DNA of 64,000 nt from Legionella feeleii (GTDB lineage Bacteria > Pseudomonadota > Gammaproteobacteria > Legionellales > Legionellaceae): contig NZ_LNYB01000085.1 in the NCBI RefSeq assembly GCF_001467625.1, positions 492,244 through 556,243 on the forward strand, given 5' to 3'. The position numbers and the translations under genes are program-made. A model generated the notes under the pieces. The model was not told the origin of the DNA. It saw nothing but the letters and a program-made list of their open reading frames with translations, and did no database searches. Numbering within the stretch: position 1 is the first letter of the stretch; the number at the start of each line of letters is the position of its first letter. Positions 25,515 to 33,613 of this stretch are shown here, piece after piece.

Positions 25515-25835
25515 CCTCGATAACAAATTAACTGAAAATCAGGGCAAAGGATTGCCCATTCTTCTCTATCCGCCCTTGCTATTTAAAAGACGTGCTACTG
25601 CCGCAGCACATTGTAATCCTCTCTCCAGAAACATATTACTGGCGAATGATCAAACAACCAATACGTCAAGGCCGCTAAATAAATTATCGCTAACCTAGCT
25701 TCCTCAAGAGATTTAAACTTTAGCTTATATTACTAATAGAAATATTCTGAACACTTTAAATTATCCTCATGAGCTATACTTTTTAACCATGTTTGGACGC
25801 TTTGTTGCAGGAAAGTCATTTTGGGAGCTACAAGC
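25515..25835. other. Intergenic stretch without a supported gene
   Basis: A 74-codon open frame at 25474-25698 overlaps the end of the preceding gene and has no family features or ribosome site, so it is not called. A TATACT at 25775-25780 could be the -10 of the downstream gene, but no matching -35 is seen. Nothing else found. Confidence 0.4.
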
Positions 25836-26951
25836 GTGGAAAAAATTAGGATTTTTTTATGTGGGGATGTCATGACTGGCAGAGGAATTGATCAAATCCT
25901 CTCTCATCCAGCCAACCCGAGAATTTATGAGTCTTATCTGACTGATGCCAGAGATTATGTACGACTCGCTGAATCAGTGAACGGCTCTATACCTTATCCT
26001 GTCAATGATAATTATTTATGGGGCGATGCTCTGAAAGAATGGCAGCTTCGCCAGCCGCAGTTAAAGCTCATTAATCTCGAAACCAGTGTTACCAGTCATG
26101 ATATTCCTTGGCCCCACAAAGGAATAAATTATCGTATGAGCCCAGACAATATAACTGCATTAACCACGGCAAATATTAATGTCTGCACACTCGCCAACAA
26201 TCACATCCTGGATTGGAATATGGAAGGCCTGAGAGAAACCCTTTCAGTTCTGCAAAAAAATCATATTGCTTATGCTGGGGCTGGCCGAAACATAGTAGAA
26301 GCTCAAACACCTGCTATTCTTCCCATCTCTAAAAAACGTATCTTGGTATTCTCTATGGGGATTCGCTCAAGTGGCATTCCCTCGGAATGGCAAGCCACTC
26401 AAAATCAGCCAGGAGTCTGGTTACTTGATGATTTAAATTCTAATTCACTCAAGCGGGTTCGGGAAAAAATTACCAGCCATAAAAAACCTGGTGATTTATG
26501 CATCGTCAGTATCCATTGGGGTGGCAATTGGGGCTATCATATCCCCTACGCTCACCAACTGTTTGCCCATGAGCTCGTGGATAAAGCAGGAGTTGGTTTA
26601 ATTCACGGTCACTCATCTCATCATCCAATTGGTTTCGAAATTTATAAGAGTTGCCCCATATTTTATGGCTGTGGTGATTTTATTAATGATTATGAAGGGA
26701 TTGAAGGCTACGAAGAATTTAAGACTTATTTGTCTTTAATGTATTTTCTGGATTTTGATGCACAAAGTTTAGAGTTTTTACGTCTCGAAATAGTACCCTT
26801 GTCGCTAAAAAATTTTCAGCTCCACTCTGCTCACTTTGAAGATTGCCAATGGTTAGCCCATACTTTAGAGCAAAAATGCCTTTCTTCCGCACATAAACTC
26901 CTATTGAATGACCATGGGTATGTCGTTGTGGAGTTAAACACCACTTCTTAA
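25836..26951 (+). CDS. CapA-family (poly-gamma-glutamate synthesis type) metallophosphatase-fold protein
   Basis: 371 residues from GTG 25836, preceded by GGGAGC; a TTG at 25821 is the alternative. CapA-domain motifs: FLCGDVMTGRGID at the N-terminus, INLETSVT, MSPDNITALTTANINVCTLANNHILDW, and SIHWGGNWG with GVGLIHGHSSHHPIGFE near the end. These form the di-metal phosphoesterase-like site of the PgsA/CapA family. No signal peptide or anchor is visible, unlike PgsA, so polymer export is doubtful and a cytoplasmic hydrolase role is possible. The stop overlaps the end of the convergent L,D-transpeptidase gene by four bases. Confidence 0.82.
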   Translation: MEKIRIFLCGDVMTGRGIDQILSHPANPRIYESYLTDARDYVRLAESVNGSIPYPVNDNYLWGDALKEWQLRQPQLKLINLETSVTSHDIPWPHKGINYRMSPDNITALTTANINVCTLANNHILDWNMEGLRETLSVLQKNHIAYAGAGRNIVEAQTPAILPISKKRILVFSMGIRSSGIPSEWQATQNQPGVWLLDDLNSNSLKRVREKITSHKKPGDLCIVSIHWGGNWGYHIPYAHQLFAHELVDKAGVGLIHGHSSHHPIGFEIYKSCPIFYGCGDFINDYEGIEGYEEFKTYLSLMYFLDFDAQSLEFLRLEIVPLSLKNFQLHSAHFEDCQWLAHTLEQKCLSSAHKLLLNDHGYVVVELNTTS

Positions 26952-27622
26952 TCGATATGGATATAGGGTTGCTGCTTTTTATCAAGCCAATGAAGAAGTA
27001 TTGATAAATGCTGATTATCCATCGCTACACAACCATGAGTGCCTGTGTCAGAAGAGGTTAACAAATGTATAAAAATAGCACTTCCAGCGCCAGGAATAAC
27101 AGGATCCGTATTGTAATTAATTACCAAACCCATTTTATATTCATCAATCAACATTGACTCGTAGCTTTTGGCATCCGTTTTACCATTAACCCAGGTGTTA
27201 TAACTTTTAGAGTTTACATCATCCACAAATTTATCTTCTGCAGTGATATATTTATAATCCATTTCAAGCGCTAACGGTTGCGAACCAAATGCTGGACCTA
27301 GAGAATATAAGCCTGCCGGGGTTTTCATATCCCCTTCCTTCTTTTCACCTAAAGAGGCTACGCCCGCTTTACCAATCACTACAGGAAACGGGGGCATTGT
27401 ATCCTGCCACATTGTTCCTTCTCGCTGACAGATACTCATTTCTGCTTTAAAACCATCCTTTGATTTGACAATAATTAATTGTGACGTGGATAAGGGTAAA
27501 TCTTGCAGCTTCATGGTACTAACAAGTTTCTGGCAATTTTCACTTGAACTTTGCTTTGATTTCTCAATCATCAAAATAGCGAATGCTATAGCCAAAAGAG
27601 CAATTATTAGTTTATATCTCAT
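26948..27622 (-). CDS. L,D-transpeptidase (YkuD domain)
   Basis: 224 residues. Residues 1-19 form a signal anchor. The YkuD domain follows: FPVVIGKAG, MKTPAGLYSLG, then IFIHLLTSSDTGTHGCVAMD, which contains the catalytic Cys198 after His196 (HGC) and the partner His186. These enzymes form 3-3 cross-links in peptidoglycan or attach lipoproteins to it, in the periplasm. Its ATG overlaps the stop of the upstream NlpC/P60 gene (ATGA at 27619-27622), so the two are translationally coupled and likely act in one wall-remodelling step. Confidence 0.88.
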   Translation of the reverse strand: MRYKLIIALLAIAFAILMIEKSKQSSSENCQKLVSTMKLQDLPLSTSQLIIVKSKDGFKAEMSICQREGTMWQDTMPPFPVVIGKAGVASLGEKKEGDMKTPAGLYSLGPAFGSQPLALEMDYKYITAEDKFVDDVNSKSYNTWVNGKTDAKSYESMLIDEYKMGLVINYNTDPVIPGAGSAIFIHLLTSSDTGTHGCVAMDNQHLSILLHWLDKKQQPYIHID

Positions 27623-29139
27623 AGTATGGGATCTTCCACATTCATAGCTGGAGTGGTATCAATAAAGCGCTTTTTAAACATCTGTGGTGTAAGTGCCTTA
27701 GTATCCAAGGCATCAAGATAAACCAATTTAAAAAATCCTTTGTTTGCTGGTGAATTAATCTCTGGATTTTCAGGATAATATTTAAGCAACGGTAAAAAAA
27801 CTGCCTGACCAATCATATAGCGCTTATCCCCATTAGCAGGAGAAAGGCCCCAGACATTTTGATAAGTGATTGCTTCCACATTTTGATTTATTTTCTTTTT
27901 GCCCACATACAACATGACATGACCATTAATATAAATAATAGTCATAAGCGGATGTCCCTTTTGCTGCAGCAAATTAAGACGTGTCTCCAGTTTATTTTTT
28001 GATAAATCCACCGTTGAACTCAACTTTGCCTGTTGTGCTGTGTTTCTAGGTAACCAAATACCAAGTGGAGTAAACAAACTCTTCATTTCCTGAGAGCAGT
28101 CATTAAAAAAGAAAGCGCCACCCCATCCGTATGGGCGATTCTGTAATTGTTTGATGAGTCTGACCATATTTTTTTTCGATGCGATCAACGGCATTACACT
28201 TGCAGCGTTTTTACTGACGCTCCCCATTGTCACCACTGCTTGCTGATGTGCATTTTTTACTGGAATTAAGATAGAAATTGTCTCTTCATCACGCTGGGCA
28301 AGAGGAAATACAGCACCAATGTAACCTGTAAATTGAAAATGTTGCCGCTTATCAACAACCGTGGCGCCTGTTTCAGTTATAGCCACAAGGCCTTTCTGGG
28401 CAGCAGCTTGCCATTGACCAATGAATCCACTAGAGGCATAGGCTATATCGCTACTTTTAACCCAGGCAAAATAGGCATCTGGAGTTAATACCAGCGACCA
28501 GGCCTTATCCTGCGAAACAGCGAAAACATAAAGCGGTGTTCCAGCCCAAATGACAGATTCTTGTAAGTTGTCAAAAGGAAAACCCTGTCCGGGCAGACTG
28601 AAATGAAAAAAATCTGGGGCCATGTCTGGTAAGGCACGTGCATAAGTATTATTAACGGTAATCGCTTTGTTCTTTTCTTGATATTCAACATTATCCAGTG
28701 CATAAACATCCATATTCTGCTTAATTTGATTTAACCAACTCTCATCATGTTCTTTAAAATTCTCGGCATAGTGGCGATCAGCACCAGTCTTATTTTGATT
28801 ATCAAAATCGTCTAAAATTTGGAGTTCAATTTTTTTCACCACAGGTAAAATGGATTTCACCATTTGCTCGCTCCATGGTGAGAGTGCTTGCGCGTCAGTT
28901 GCGTAGTAATGTTTATAGAATTGTTGTAATTGAGCAGCTTGATAGTCAGGCTTTAATAACGGGACTTCATAATCCGCGCTATCTGAAGGTAGGTAATCAT
29001 TAATATTTTGTGTATATGCCTTGATTGAAAAATCGTAAATAGGCACTTCTACTGCATAAGATAGCGAAAAAAACAGCATGAGAAAAAAAGTGATAAGTCG
29101 TTTACTTAACTGCTTGCCACTCAATCGACCACCAAACAT
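27619..29139 (-). CDS. Periplasmic SH3b-NlpC/P60 peptidoglycan hydrolase
   Basis: 506 residues. Signal peptide about 12-29 (ends LSYA). The N-terminal region (50-150) is helical, followed by two SH3b-like segments at about 195-300 (GTPLYVFAVSQDKAWSLV; WVKSSDIA). The NlpC/P60 fold has Cys348 in FNDCSQEMKSLF and His407 in INGHVMLYVG. These dipeptidases cut gamma-D-Glu-diaminopimelate bonds in wall peptides. YGWGG before the Cys is typical of the YkfC-like group. It overlaps the L,D-transpeptidase gene by four bases. Export to the periplasm is expected. Confidence 0.85.
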   Translation of the reverse strand: MFGGRLSGKQLSKRLITFFLMLFFSLSYAVEVPIYDFSIKAYTQNINDYLPSDSADYEVPLLKPDYQAAQLQQFYKHYYATDAQALSPWSEQMVKSILPVVKKIELQILDDFDNQNKTGADRHYAENFKEHDESWLNQIKQNMDVYALDNVEYQEKNKAITVNNTYARALPDMAPDFFHFSLPGQGFPFDNLQESVIWAGTPLYVFAVSQDKAWSLVLTPDAYFAWVKSSDIAYASSGFIGQWQAAAQKGLVAITETGATVVDKRQHFQFTGYIGAVFPLAQRDEETISILIPVKNAHQQAVVTMGSVSKNAASVMPLIASKKNMVRLIKQLQNRPYGWGGAFFFNDCSQEMKSLFTPLGIWLPRNTAQQAKLSSTVDLSKNKLETRLNLLQQKGHPLMTIIYINGHVMLYVGKKKINQNVEAITYQNVWGLSPANGDKRYMIGQAVFLPLLKYYPENPEINSPANKGFFKLVYLDALDTKALTPQMFKKRFIDTTPAMNVEDPIL

Positions 29140-29279
29140 CGGACCAACCCACAGAAATAAAATTCTGTGAATTATATCACAAAAAAAACCTCTTTATTCG
29201 CAATTAGACTAAATTATAACCAAAATAAGATTGGGACTCACGCGGTATGTCATTTTTTGAGAACCAGATAAAAACCAGT

Positions 29280-29363
29280 CGTCATTGCGAACAAAGTGAA
29301 TTAATCCAGTTCAAATCCTTCATGCAATATCATCTAGATTGCTCGTCAAGACTGGCAACGACG
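29280..29363. repeat. Degenerate palindromic intergenic repeat
   Basis: The left arm starts CGTCATTGCGAACAAAGTGA and ends AATCCAG at 29309; the right arm (29334-29363) begins CTAGATTGCTCGTC and ends CAACGACG, an imperfect inverted copy. The pattern is that of the widespread 'CGTCATTGCGAGCGAAGCGAAGCAATCCAG' repeat found between genes of many gammaproteobacteria. Read as protein it gives the tell-tale SRHCEQSE string. The rest of 29140-29408 shows no gene. Confidence 0.65.
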
Positions 29364-29408
29364 AAAGATCAGAGACTACCCTGTAAACGATTACATAATA
29401 AGTCGCTC

Positions 29409-30944
29409 TTAACCAAACGCAGCTATTGATGTTGTTGCTTGTAACAATGGTTTAGAGGGAGGTTGTGGATAGTGTGAAGAGACCGTTAATTTTGGCATAT
29501 AAAAAAATGCTACTTCACCATATTTTGTTGGAGAAACCAGTTTTGGCTCTTTATTAGTTTGCTTCTCGCTCCCCAGTTTTTTTGCATAATCAGGAATTAG
29601 TTGTGATTCCGTAATTTTGTTTAAAACATGCGCTGGAACAGCAATAAGCCATTGTAATAAAAGATTAAACGAGAGACTTGAACTTCTTTGTTGTTGCTTC
29701 TCACTGCCAATCTCTCTTTCCAGTTTCTGGCTTTTAGCTTGTTGTCTATGATCGACTATTAAAGCATGCACCGAAGCAAATGTTAACGCAGCCATTCCTA
29801 AAATAGCTCGCTCAATAGGCTGAAAAGTCTGCAACTTTATAGGGGATAAAAAGAGCACCGTACTTATCGTTAGCATCACATATTTATAAGCAGCCAAACC
29901 ATTTTTTAAGCCTTTTAGGAGAGGGGGTAATACTACTGCATTTTCTTCTTTTAGCTTATCAGTCAATTGTTGATGTAAAGCGCTCAGATGTTCGATTTTT
30001 TGTATTACTCTATCATTAAGTTCCAGCTCGCCATCAGCAAGTTGTTTACCTAAATAAGTCATTTCCTTTTGGCATAAAGCTAGTTCAATATTAATTTGGG
30101 CTCTGTTCAACTGACGCTGTGAATTGATTTCATCAGAAACTCGCATTACCAAATTACCCAACAAATAAAGTCCACAAAAAACCGTAATGACTGCTAGCAT
30201 ATTGGGCGTTAAAACACAAAGTCCAAGCGCTCCAATATAGGGATTGAGACCATCAACCATACCCATGGCTGCTGCTGACAATAGAGCATGGTTTTTTAAC
30301 TGTTGTGATTGTCCTTTTATGTATTGACGGAACGCTTTGATTTCCTCTAGGTTAGCGTCATCTATCGCTTCAACGATAGAAAGCAGCATTTCATTATCTG
30401 CTAAAAGCGCTTTGCGTTGTTCAACAATACGACGATACCAAACACGATTCAGTATTGATAAACCACCTAACAACACGCCAGCAGGAACAATAAGATGTCG
30501 TAAATCCTCAATCTCAAGCAGACTCATTAAAGTAAATGTGCTGCTTACAGCACGATAAGCATTTCTTAGCGCCTTGAGGGAATCTCGGGTATAAGGCCAG
30601 GTAACTGCAATGTAACGCTTAAAAAGATTTTTATCTTTGTCACTGAAATGAGTGGCCAAGAGTGAAAAAGCAACAAGACCAATCCCGCTTGACGTTGCTG
30701 CAGCCATACCCCCCGGTGTTTTCAGCCATGCCTGCATTGCTTTGCTGGCTAAATCACCATTTGCAAGAAAAACATCGAAGTAATATTTGATCATGCTACC
30801 GGACAGCTTGCCGCTATCAATAGCCAAATACAGCGAAAATAAATGAAATTTTTTGGCTATAAATCGTCCTTTCTCATCCATTTTGCGGGTAAGTTGAAAA
30901 ATATAACCTGATTCATGAGATTTATTGGGGACAGTTAATGTCAT
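29409..30944 (-). CDS. Multi-pass membrane protein of unknown function, candidate effector
   Basis: 511 residues from ATG 30944 (a GTG at 30962 is an alternative). Hydrophobic helices at about 83-102, 146-168, a cluster at 225-275 and another at 350-395. Between them, residues 175-220 and 285-335 are long charged coiled-coil stretches (IVEQRKALLADNEMLLSIVEAIDD; LGKQLADGELELNDRVIQ). The tail is Pro/Ser/Lys-rich and polar. The paired-hairpin plus coiled-coil layout resembles Legionella effectors that insert in vacuole membranes, but no family was recognised. No signal peptide. Confidence 0.55.
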   Translation of the reverse strand: MTLTVPNKSHESGYIFQLTRKMDEKGRFIAKKFHLFSLYLAIDSGKLSGSMIKYYFDVFLANGDLASKAMQAWLKTPGGMAAATSSGIGLVAFSLLATHFSDKDKNLFKRYIAVTWPYTRDSLKALRNAYRAVSSTFTLMSLLEIEDLRHLIVPAGVLLGGLSILNRVWYRRIVEQRKALLADNEMLLSIVEAIDDANLEEIKAFRQYIKGQSQQLKNHALLSAAAMGMVDGLNPYIGALGLCVLTPNMLAVITVFCGLYLLGNLVMRVSDEINSQRQLNRAQINIELALCQKEMTYLGKQLADGELELNDRVIQKIEHLSALHQQLTDKLKEENAVVLPPLLKGLKNGLAAYKYVMLTISTVLFLSPIKLQTFQPIERAILGMAALTFASVHALIVDHRQQAKSQKLEREIGSEKQQQRSSSLSFNLLLQWLIAVPAHVLNKITESQLIPDYAKKLGSEKQTNKEPKLVSPTKYGEVAFFYMPKLTVSSHYPQPPSKPLLQATTSIAAFG

Positions 30945-31192
30945 ATAGGCCAAAAGCAACACTTAGTTAAAAATTGCCATAATTGTACTAATTTGCCCAA
31001 TAAATGACAATTAAATTCTCACAATGTAATTAATGAAAACAAAGAAATGCTTTCTTTTTCATTGCTTCCTTAAGTCACCAGAATTAATTTAATTCGGGGA
31101 AGTGCATTATTAGTCAAAATATTAGCCCCATATTAGTGCTATCCAATACGGGACTTAAGGGTAAAATCAAGGAGAAATCATAAGAATTATAT

Positions 31193-31501
31193 TTACTGCA
31201 CTCTACCCGAGTACCAACTACTCGAACCAATCCCACGATCTTGCACTTGATCTCCAAGAGACAATAAATGCTTCTCAAAAATAGAAAACGCCTCTTGAAA
31301 ATAACTCAGTGTTTTATAACCGTTTTCAAAAAAAACTGCGACGTTTTTTTGCAAAATCTCTTGTGGCTGACGCAAATTATTTAATTCTTCCGGTCTTAAA
31401 TAGGAAAAATTTTGCAGCGTTCTAAAATTTAGCGTGATTAACTCTTGTATAGGCCTCTGGATATGGTCAGGTACATTTTTAAGATAGGTTTGTTCTAACA
31501 T
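31193..31501 (-). CDS. Phasin-family protein
   Basis: 102 residues, all alpha. The segment ELITLNFRTLQNFSYLRPEELNNLRQPQEILQKNVAVFFENGYKTLSYFQEAF fits the phasin pattern: an amphipathic helix, then a second long helix with NG-x-K-x-L. Phasins coat polyhydroxyalkanoate granules in the cytoplasm and limit their size; Legionella stores poly-3-hydroxybutyrate for survival outside hosts and carries several short phasins. GGAGGG precedes the ATG. The gene stands alone; 30945-31192 upstream of the next gene has no ORF. Confidence 0.8.
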   Translation of the reverse strand: MLEQTYLKNVPDHIQRPIQELITLNFRTLQNFSYLRPEELNNLRQPQEILQKNVAVFFENGYKTLSYFQEAFSIFEKHLLSLGDQVQDRGIGSSSWYSGRVQ

Positions 31502-31605
31502 GATACCCTCCTTTTATGCTGCAATGCACAATAAAAGCATAGCCTATTCACATTTATTGTCAATAAATGCACAAGGAGGTAGCACTATAAACCGTGGATA
31601 ACAGG

Positions 31606-31938
31606 TTATGTTCCTTTTATAGTTTGCTGTTGTACCTGCCTAATTTGCTCTTGCAATTGAGCTTGCATTTTTTGCATTTGAGCCTGGGTTTGAGCATTCA
31701 CCTTTTGGATTTGCTGTTGCAATTGGGCTTGCATTTGCTTCATCTGTACTTGTAGCTGCCCATTCAGTTTATCAATTTGCTGTTGTTGCTGGGCTTGAAT
31801 CTGCTTCAATTGACCTTGTATCTGAGTATTTAATTGCTGGATTTGTTGTGCTGAAGAATCAACGCTGGCTGCGTAAGTCGATAGCGGTAACACTGTTGAA
31901 AACATTAAGGAAAAAATCAATTTGCTCTTTTTTTTCAT
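31606..31938 (-). CDS. Periplasmic Gln-rich coiled-coil protein
   Basis: 110 residues from ATG 31938 (AGGAG seven bases upstream; an upstream ATG at 31974 is less likely). Residues 1-23 are a signal peptide (LSTYAA). The rest is one long coiled coil made of near-repeats of the 11-residue type, Q-x-Q-M-x-x-M-Q-A-Q-L-Q-Q-Q-I, with almost no other features. About 40% of mature residues are Gln. It may form rods or oligomers in the periplasm. No known function; similar Gln-rich repeats occur in other Legionella exported proteins. Confidence 0.65.
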   Translation of the reverse strand: MKKKSKLIFSLMFSTVLPLSTYAASVDSSAQQIQQLNTQIQGQLKQIQAQQQQQIDKLNGQLQVQMKQMQAQLQQQIQKVNAQTQAQMQKMQAQLQEQIRQVQQQTIKGT

Positions 31939-32075
31939 CGTCAACTCCTGTGGTAAAATAGGTATCCTCATCAATTACTTTAACGAATCTGATTTTGAAT
32001 GCAACACTAATTTTGTGGCATTCTCGGTTAAAAACAGCACCAGTAAAAAGTTTTTTTATTTCATGCATTGATCTA

Positions 32076-32106
32076 TTGACATTAACGTTACGTCAGCCCT
32101 TATCGT
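32076..32106 (+). promoter_or_regulatory. MerR-type promoter with 19-bp spacer
   Basis: TTGACA and TATCGT are separated by 19 bases, the elongated spacing typical of promoters activated by MerR-family regulators. The start of the spacer holds the dyad-like TTAACGTTA, and TGAC...GTCA ends lie around it. The promoter sits 27 bases before the MerR gene, so autoregulation is likely. Confidence 0.6.
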
Positions 32107-32133
32107 GGGTTTTGTCAAATAGAGGAGACAAAA

Positions 32134-32895
32134 ATGCCTTATACGGTAAAGAAATTAGCTAAGCTATCCAATGTTAGCCCGCGTACTCTTCGTTTTTATG
32201 ATGAGATTGGTTTATTAAAACCAGCTTATTACGGTGATAATAATTATCGTTACTATGAAGAAGAGCAGCTTTTGATACTGCAGCAAATTTTATTTTTCCG
32301 CGAGCTCGGTTTTCCTCTAAATGATATACAGAGGATAGTTTGTAATCATGACTTCGACAAAATTGAAGCCTTGAATACTCACAAAACAATCCTCTTAAGA
32401 AGTCTTGCCAAGACAGAAACACTGATCAAGACAATTGACAAAACTATCTCCCATCTAAGAGGAAAATTAATCATGAAAGAGGTTGAAATGTACCAAGGCT
32501 TTGATGCAGATAAACAGCAGGAATATGAAAATTACCTGCTTAATAGCGGTACGCTAAGCCAACAAGAAATTGACGAGAGTTGGCAAAATATACGTCATTG
32601 GAAAAAAGGGCATTGGCAACAACATCAAGAGGAAGGGAAAAAAATCAATCAAGAGCTTGTTAAAGCAATGAATAACCATCTCAAACCTGAGGCTAAAGAA
32701 GTACTGGCTTTGATTCAACGACATTATAACTGGGTAAAAAATTTTTGGACACCTACCCGATTAAGTTACGAAGGTCTGGGGCAAATGTATCTCAATCATC
32801 CTGATTTCAGAAATTTTTATAACACCTACCATCCTGATCTGGTGGAGTATTTAGTAGCCGCTATGAAAATTTATGCCAAGGCCAACCTAACTTAA
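32134..32895 (+). CDS. MerR-family regulator with TipAS effector-binding domain
   Basis: 253 residues. Residues 1-70 are a MerR winged helix (YTVKKLAKLSNVSPRTLRFYDEIGLLKPAY...YRYYEEEQLLILQQILFFRELGFPL). A coiled-coil dimerisation helix runs to about 115. The C-terminal part (EVEMYQGFDADKQQEYENYL...GQMYLNHPDFRNFYN) is a TipAS/albicidin-binding domain, which traps thiopeptide or other amphipathic antibiotics. Such proteins activate multidrug or self genes. GGAG lies seven bases before the ATG. No obvious target gene is adjacent on the same strand, so it may mainly control itself. Confidence 0.9.
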   Translation: MPYTVKKLAKLSNVSPRTLRFYDEIGLLKPAYYGDNNYRYYEEEQLLILQQILFFRELGFPLNDIQRIVCNHDFDKIEALNTHKTILLRSLAKTETLIKTIDKTISHLRGKLIMKEVEMYQGFDADKQQEYENYLLNSGTLSQQEIDESWQNIRHWKKGHWQQHQEEGKKINQELVKAMNNHLKPEAKEVLALIQRHYNWVKNFWTPTRLSYEGLGQMYLNHPDFRNFYNTYHPDLVEYLVAAMKIYAKANLT

Positions 32896-32929
32896 ATCAC
32901 TCCAGGCCAATTGTATTAATTGGCCTATT

Positions 32930-33613
32930 CTATACAAGCTGATTTGTCCTAATAATGTGTTCGGTAAACAGACTACGTAAATAAAATCCTCTGGGTAAGG
33001 TTAAAATCTTATTTCCCTCACTATCAAATCCATAGCATAAGGATTTAGCATTAGCAGCCTTGGGTCGAACCTGCAAATACTGGCCAATTCGGCCATTAAT
33101 TTCATCCAATTGGCCAGTGCTAATCATTAGGCTAAGTTCACGCCAATCATTCGCAAGAATTGCTTCTTCCGCCTGATTGGGAGACCATAAAAACCCCCGC
33201 CCTATTCGCCGCTGTTCAAAAGGAATATTTTTATCGCCTTCAATCGGCAACCACAGGACTCGTTTTAATTTTGCATAGCATTGCGAAGAAAGCCAATCTT
33301 GCTGGTGGAGGGTTAACAAGGGAATACTCGTGACAAACGTCGACTCAGCCGGTCTACCTTGTGCATTGAGTGGCACAGTCTTTAATTCAATACCAAGTTG
33401 CGTAAAATCCGGTACAGGCTTCGTACCTGCAGTTGTACCAAGCGCTAGTTCGATTGCAAGCCCCGCCCAACCTTTGCGCTTGTTTTGCTCACGTGGGATA
33501 GTAATCTGCAACAGGTTTCCCAGTTGCGCAAAACTCAAGCCTTCAACTAATTGACATCGTGCAAGTAGTTCTGCTTCATCCTTCACTGGATACTTTGACA
33601 ACAGAGGGCTCAT
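32930..33613 (-). CDS. mutH: DNA mismatch repair endonuclease MutH
   Basis: 227 residues (E. coli 229). MutH nicks the unmethylated strand at hemimethylated GATC when called by MutS-MutL. The catalytic D-E-K set is visible: Glu55 in AIEL, Asp69 in PDF, Glu76 and Lys78 in GIELK, and the conserved YLQVRPKAANAKSLCYG and LTLPRGFYLRS segments near the C-terminus. The ATG at 33613 has AAGG at good spacing and lies 38 bases inside the mechanosensitive channel gene, in another frame. Presence of MutH implies Dam methylation in this organism. Confidence 0.95.
   Translation of the reverse strand: MSPLLSKYPVKDEAELLARCQLVEGLSFAQLGNLLQITIPREQNKRKGWAGLAIELALGTTAGTKPVPDFTQLGIELKTVPLNAQGRPAESTFVTSIPLLTLHQQDWLSSQCYAKLKRVLWLPIEGDKNIPFEQRRIGRGFLWSPNQAEEAILANDWRELSLMISTGQLDEINGRIGQYLQVRPKAANAKSLCYGFDSEGNKILTLPRGFYLRSLFTEHIIRTNQLV

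Noticed and set aside
25474-25698. 74-codon open frame after the Cys/Gly-rich protein
   Set aside because: It overlaps the preceding gene, has no ribosome site, no family pattern and poor coding composition.
29247-29429. 60-codon open frame giving SRHCEQSE
   Set aside because: The peptide is the translation of a palindromic intergenic repeat and is not a gene.
31068-31160. MITE-like element with CCTTAAGTC/GACTTAAGG ends
   Set aside because: Nine-base inverted ends about 75 bases apart with no target duplication or second copy; may be chance in AT-rich DNA.
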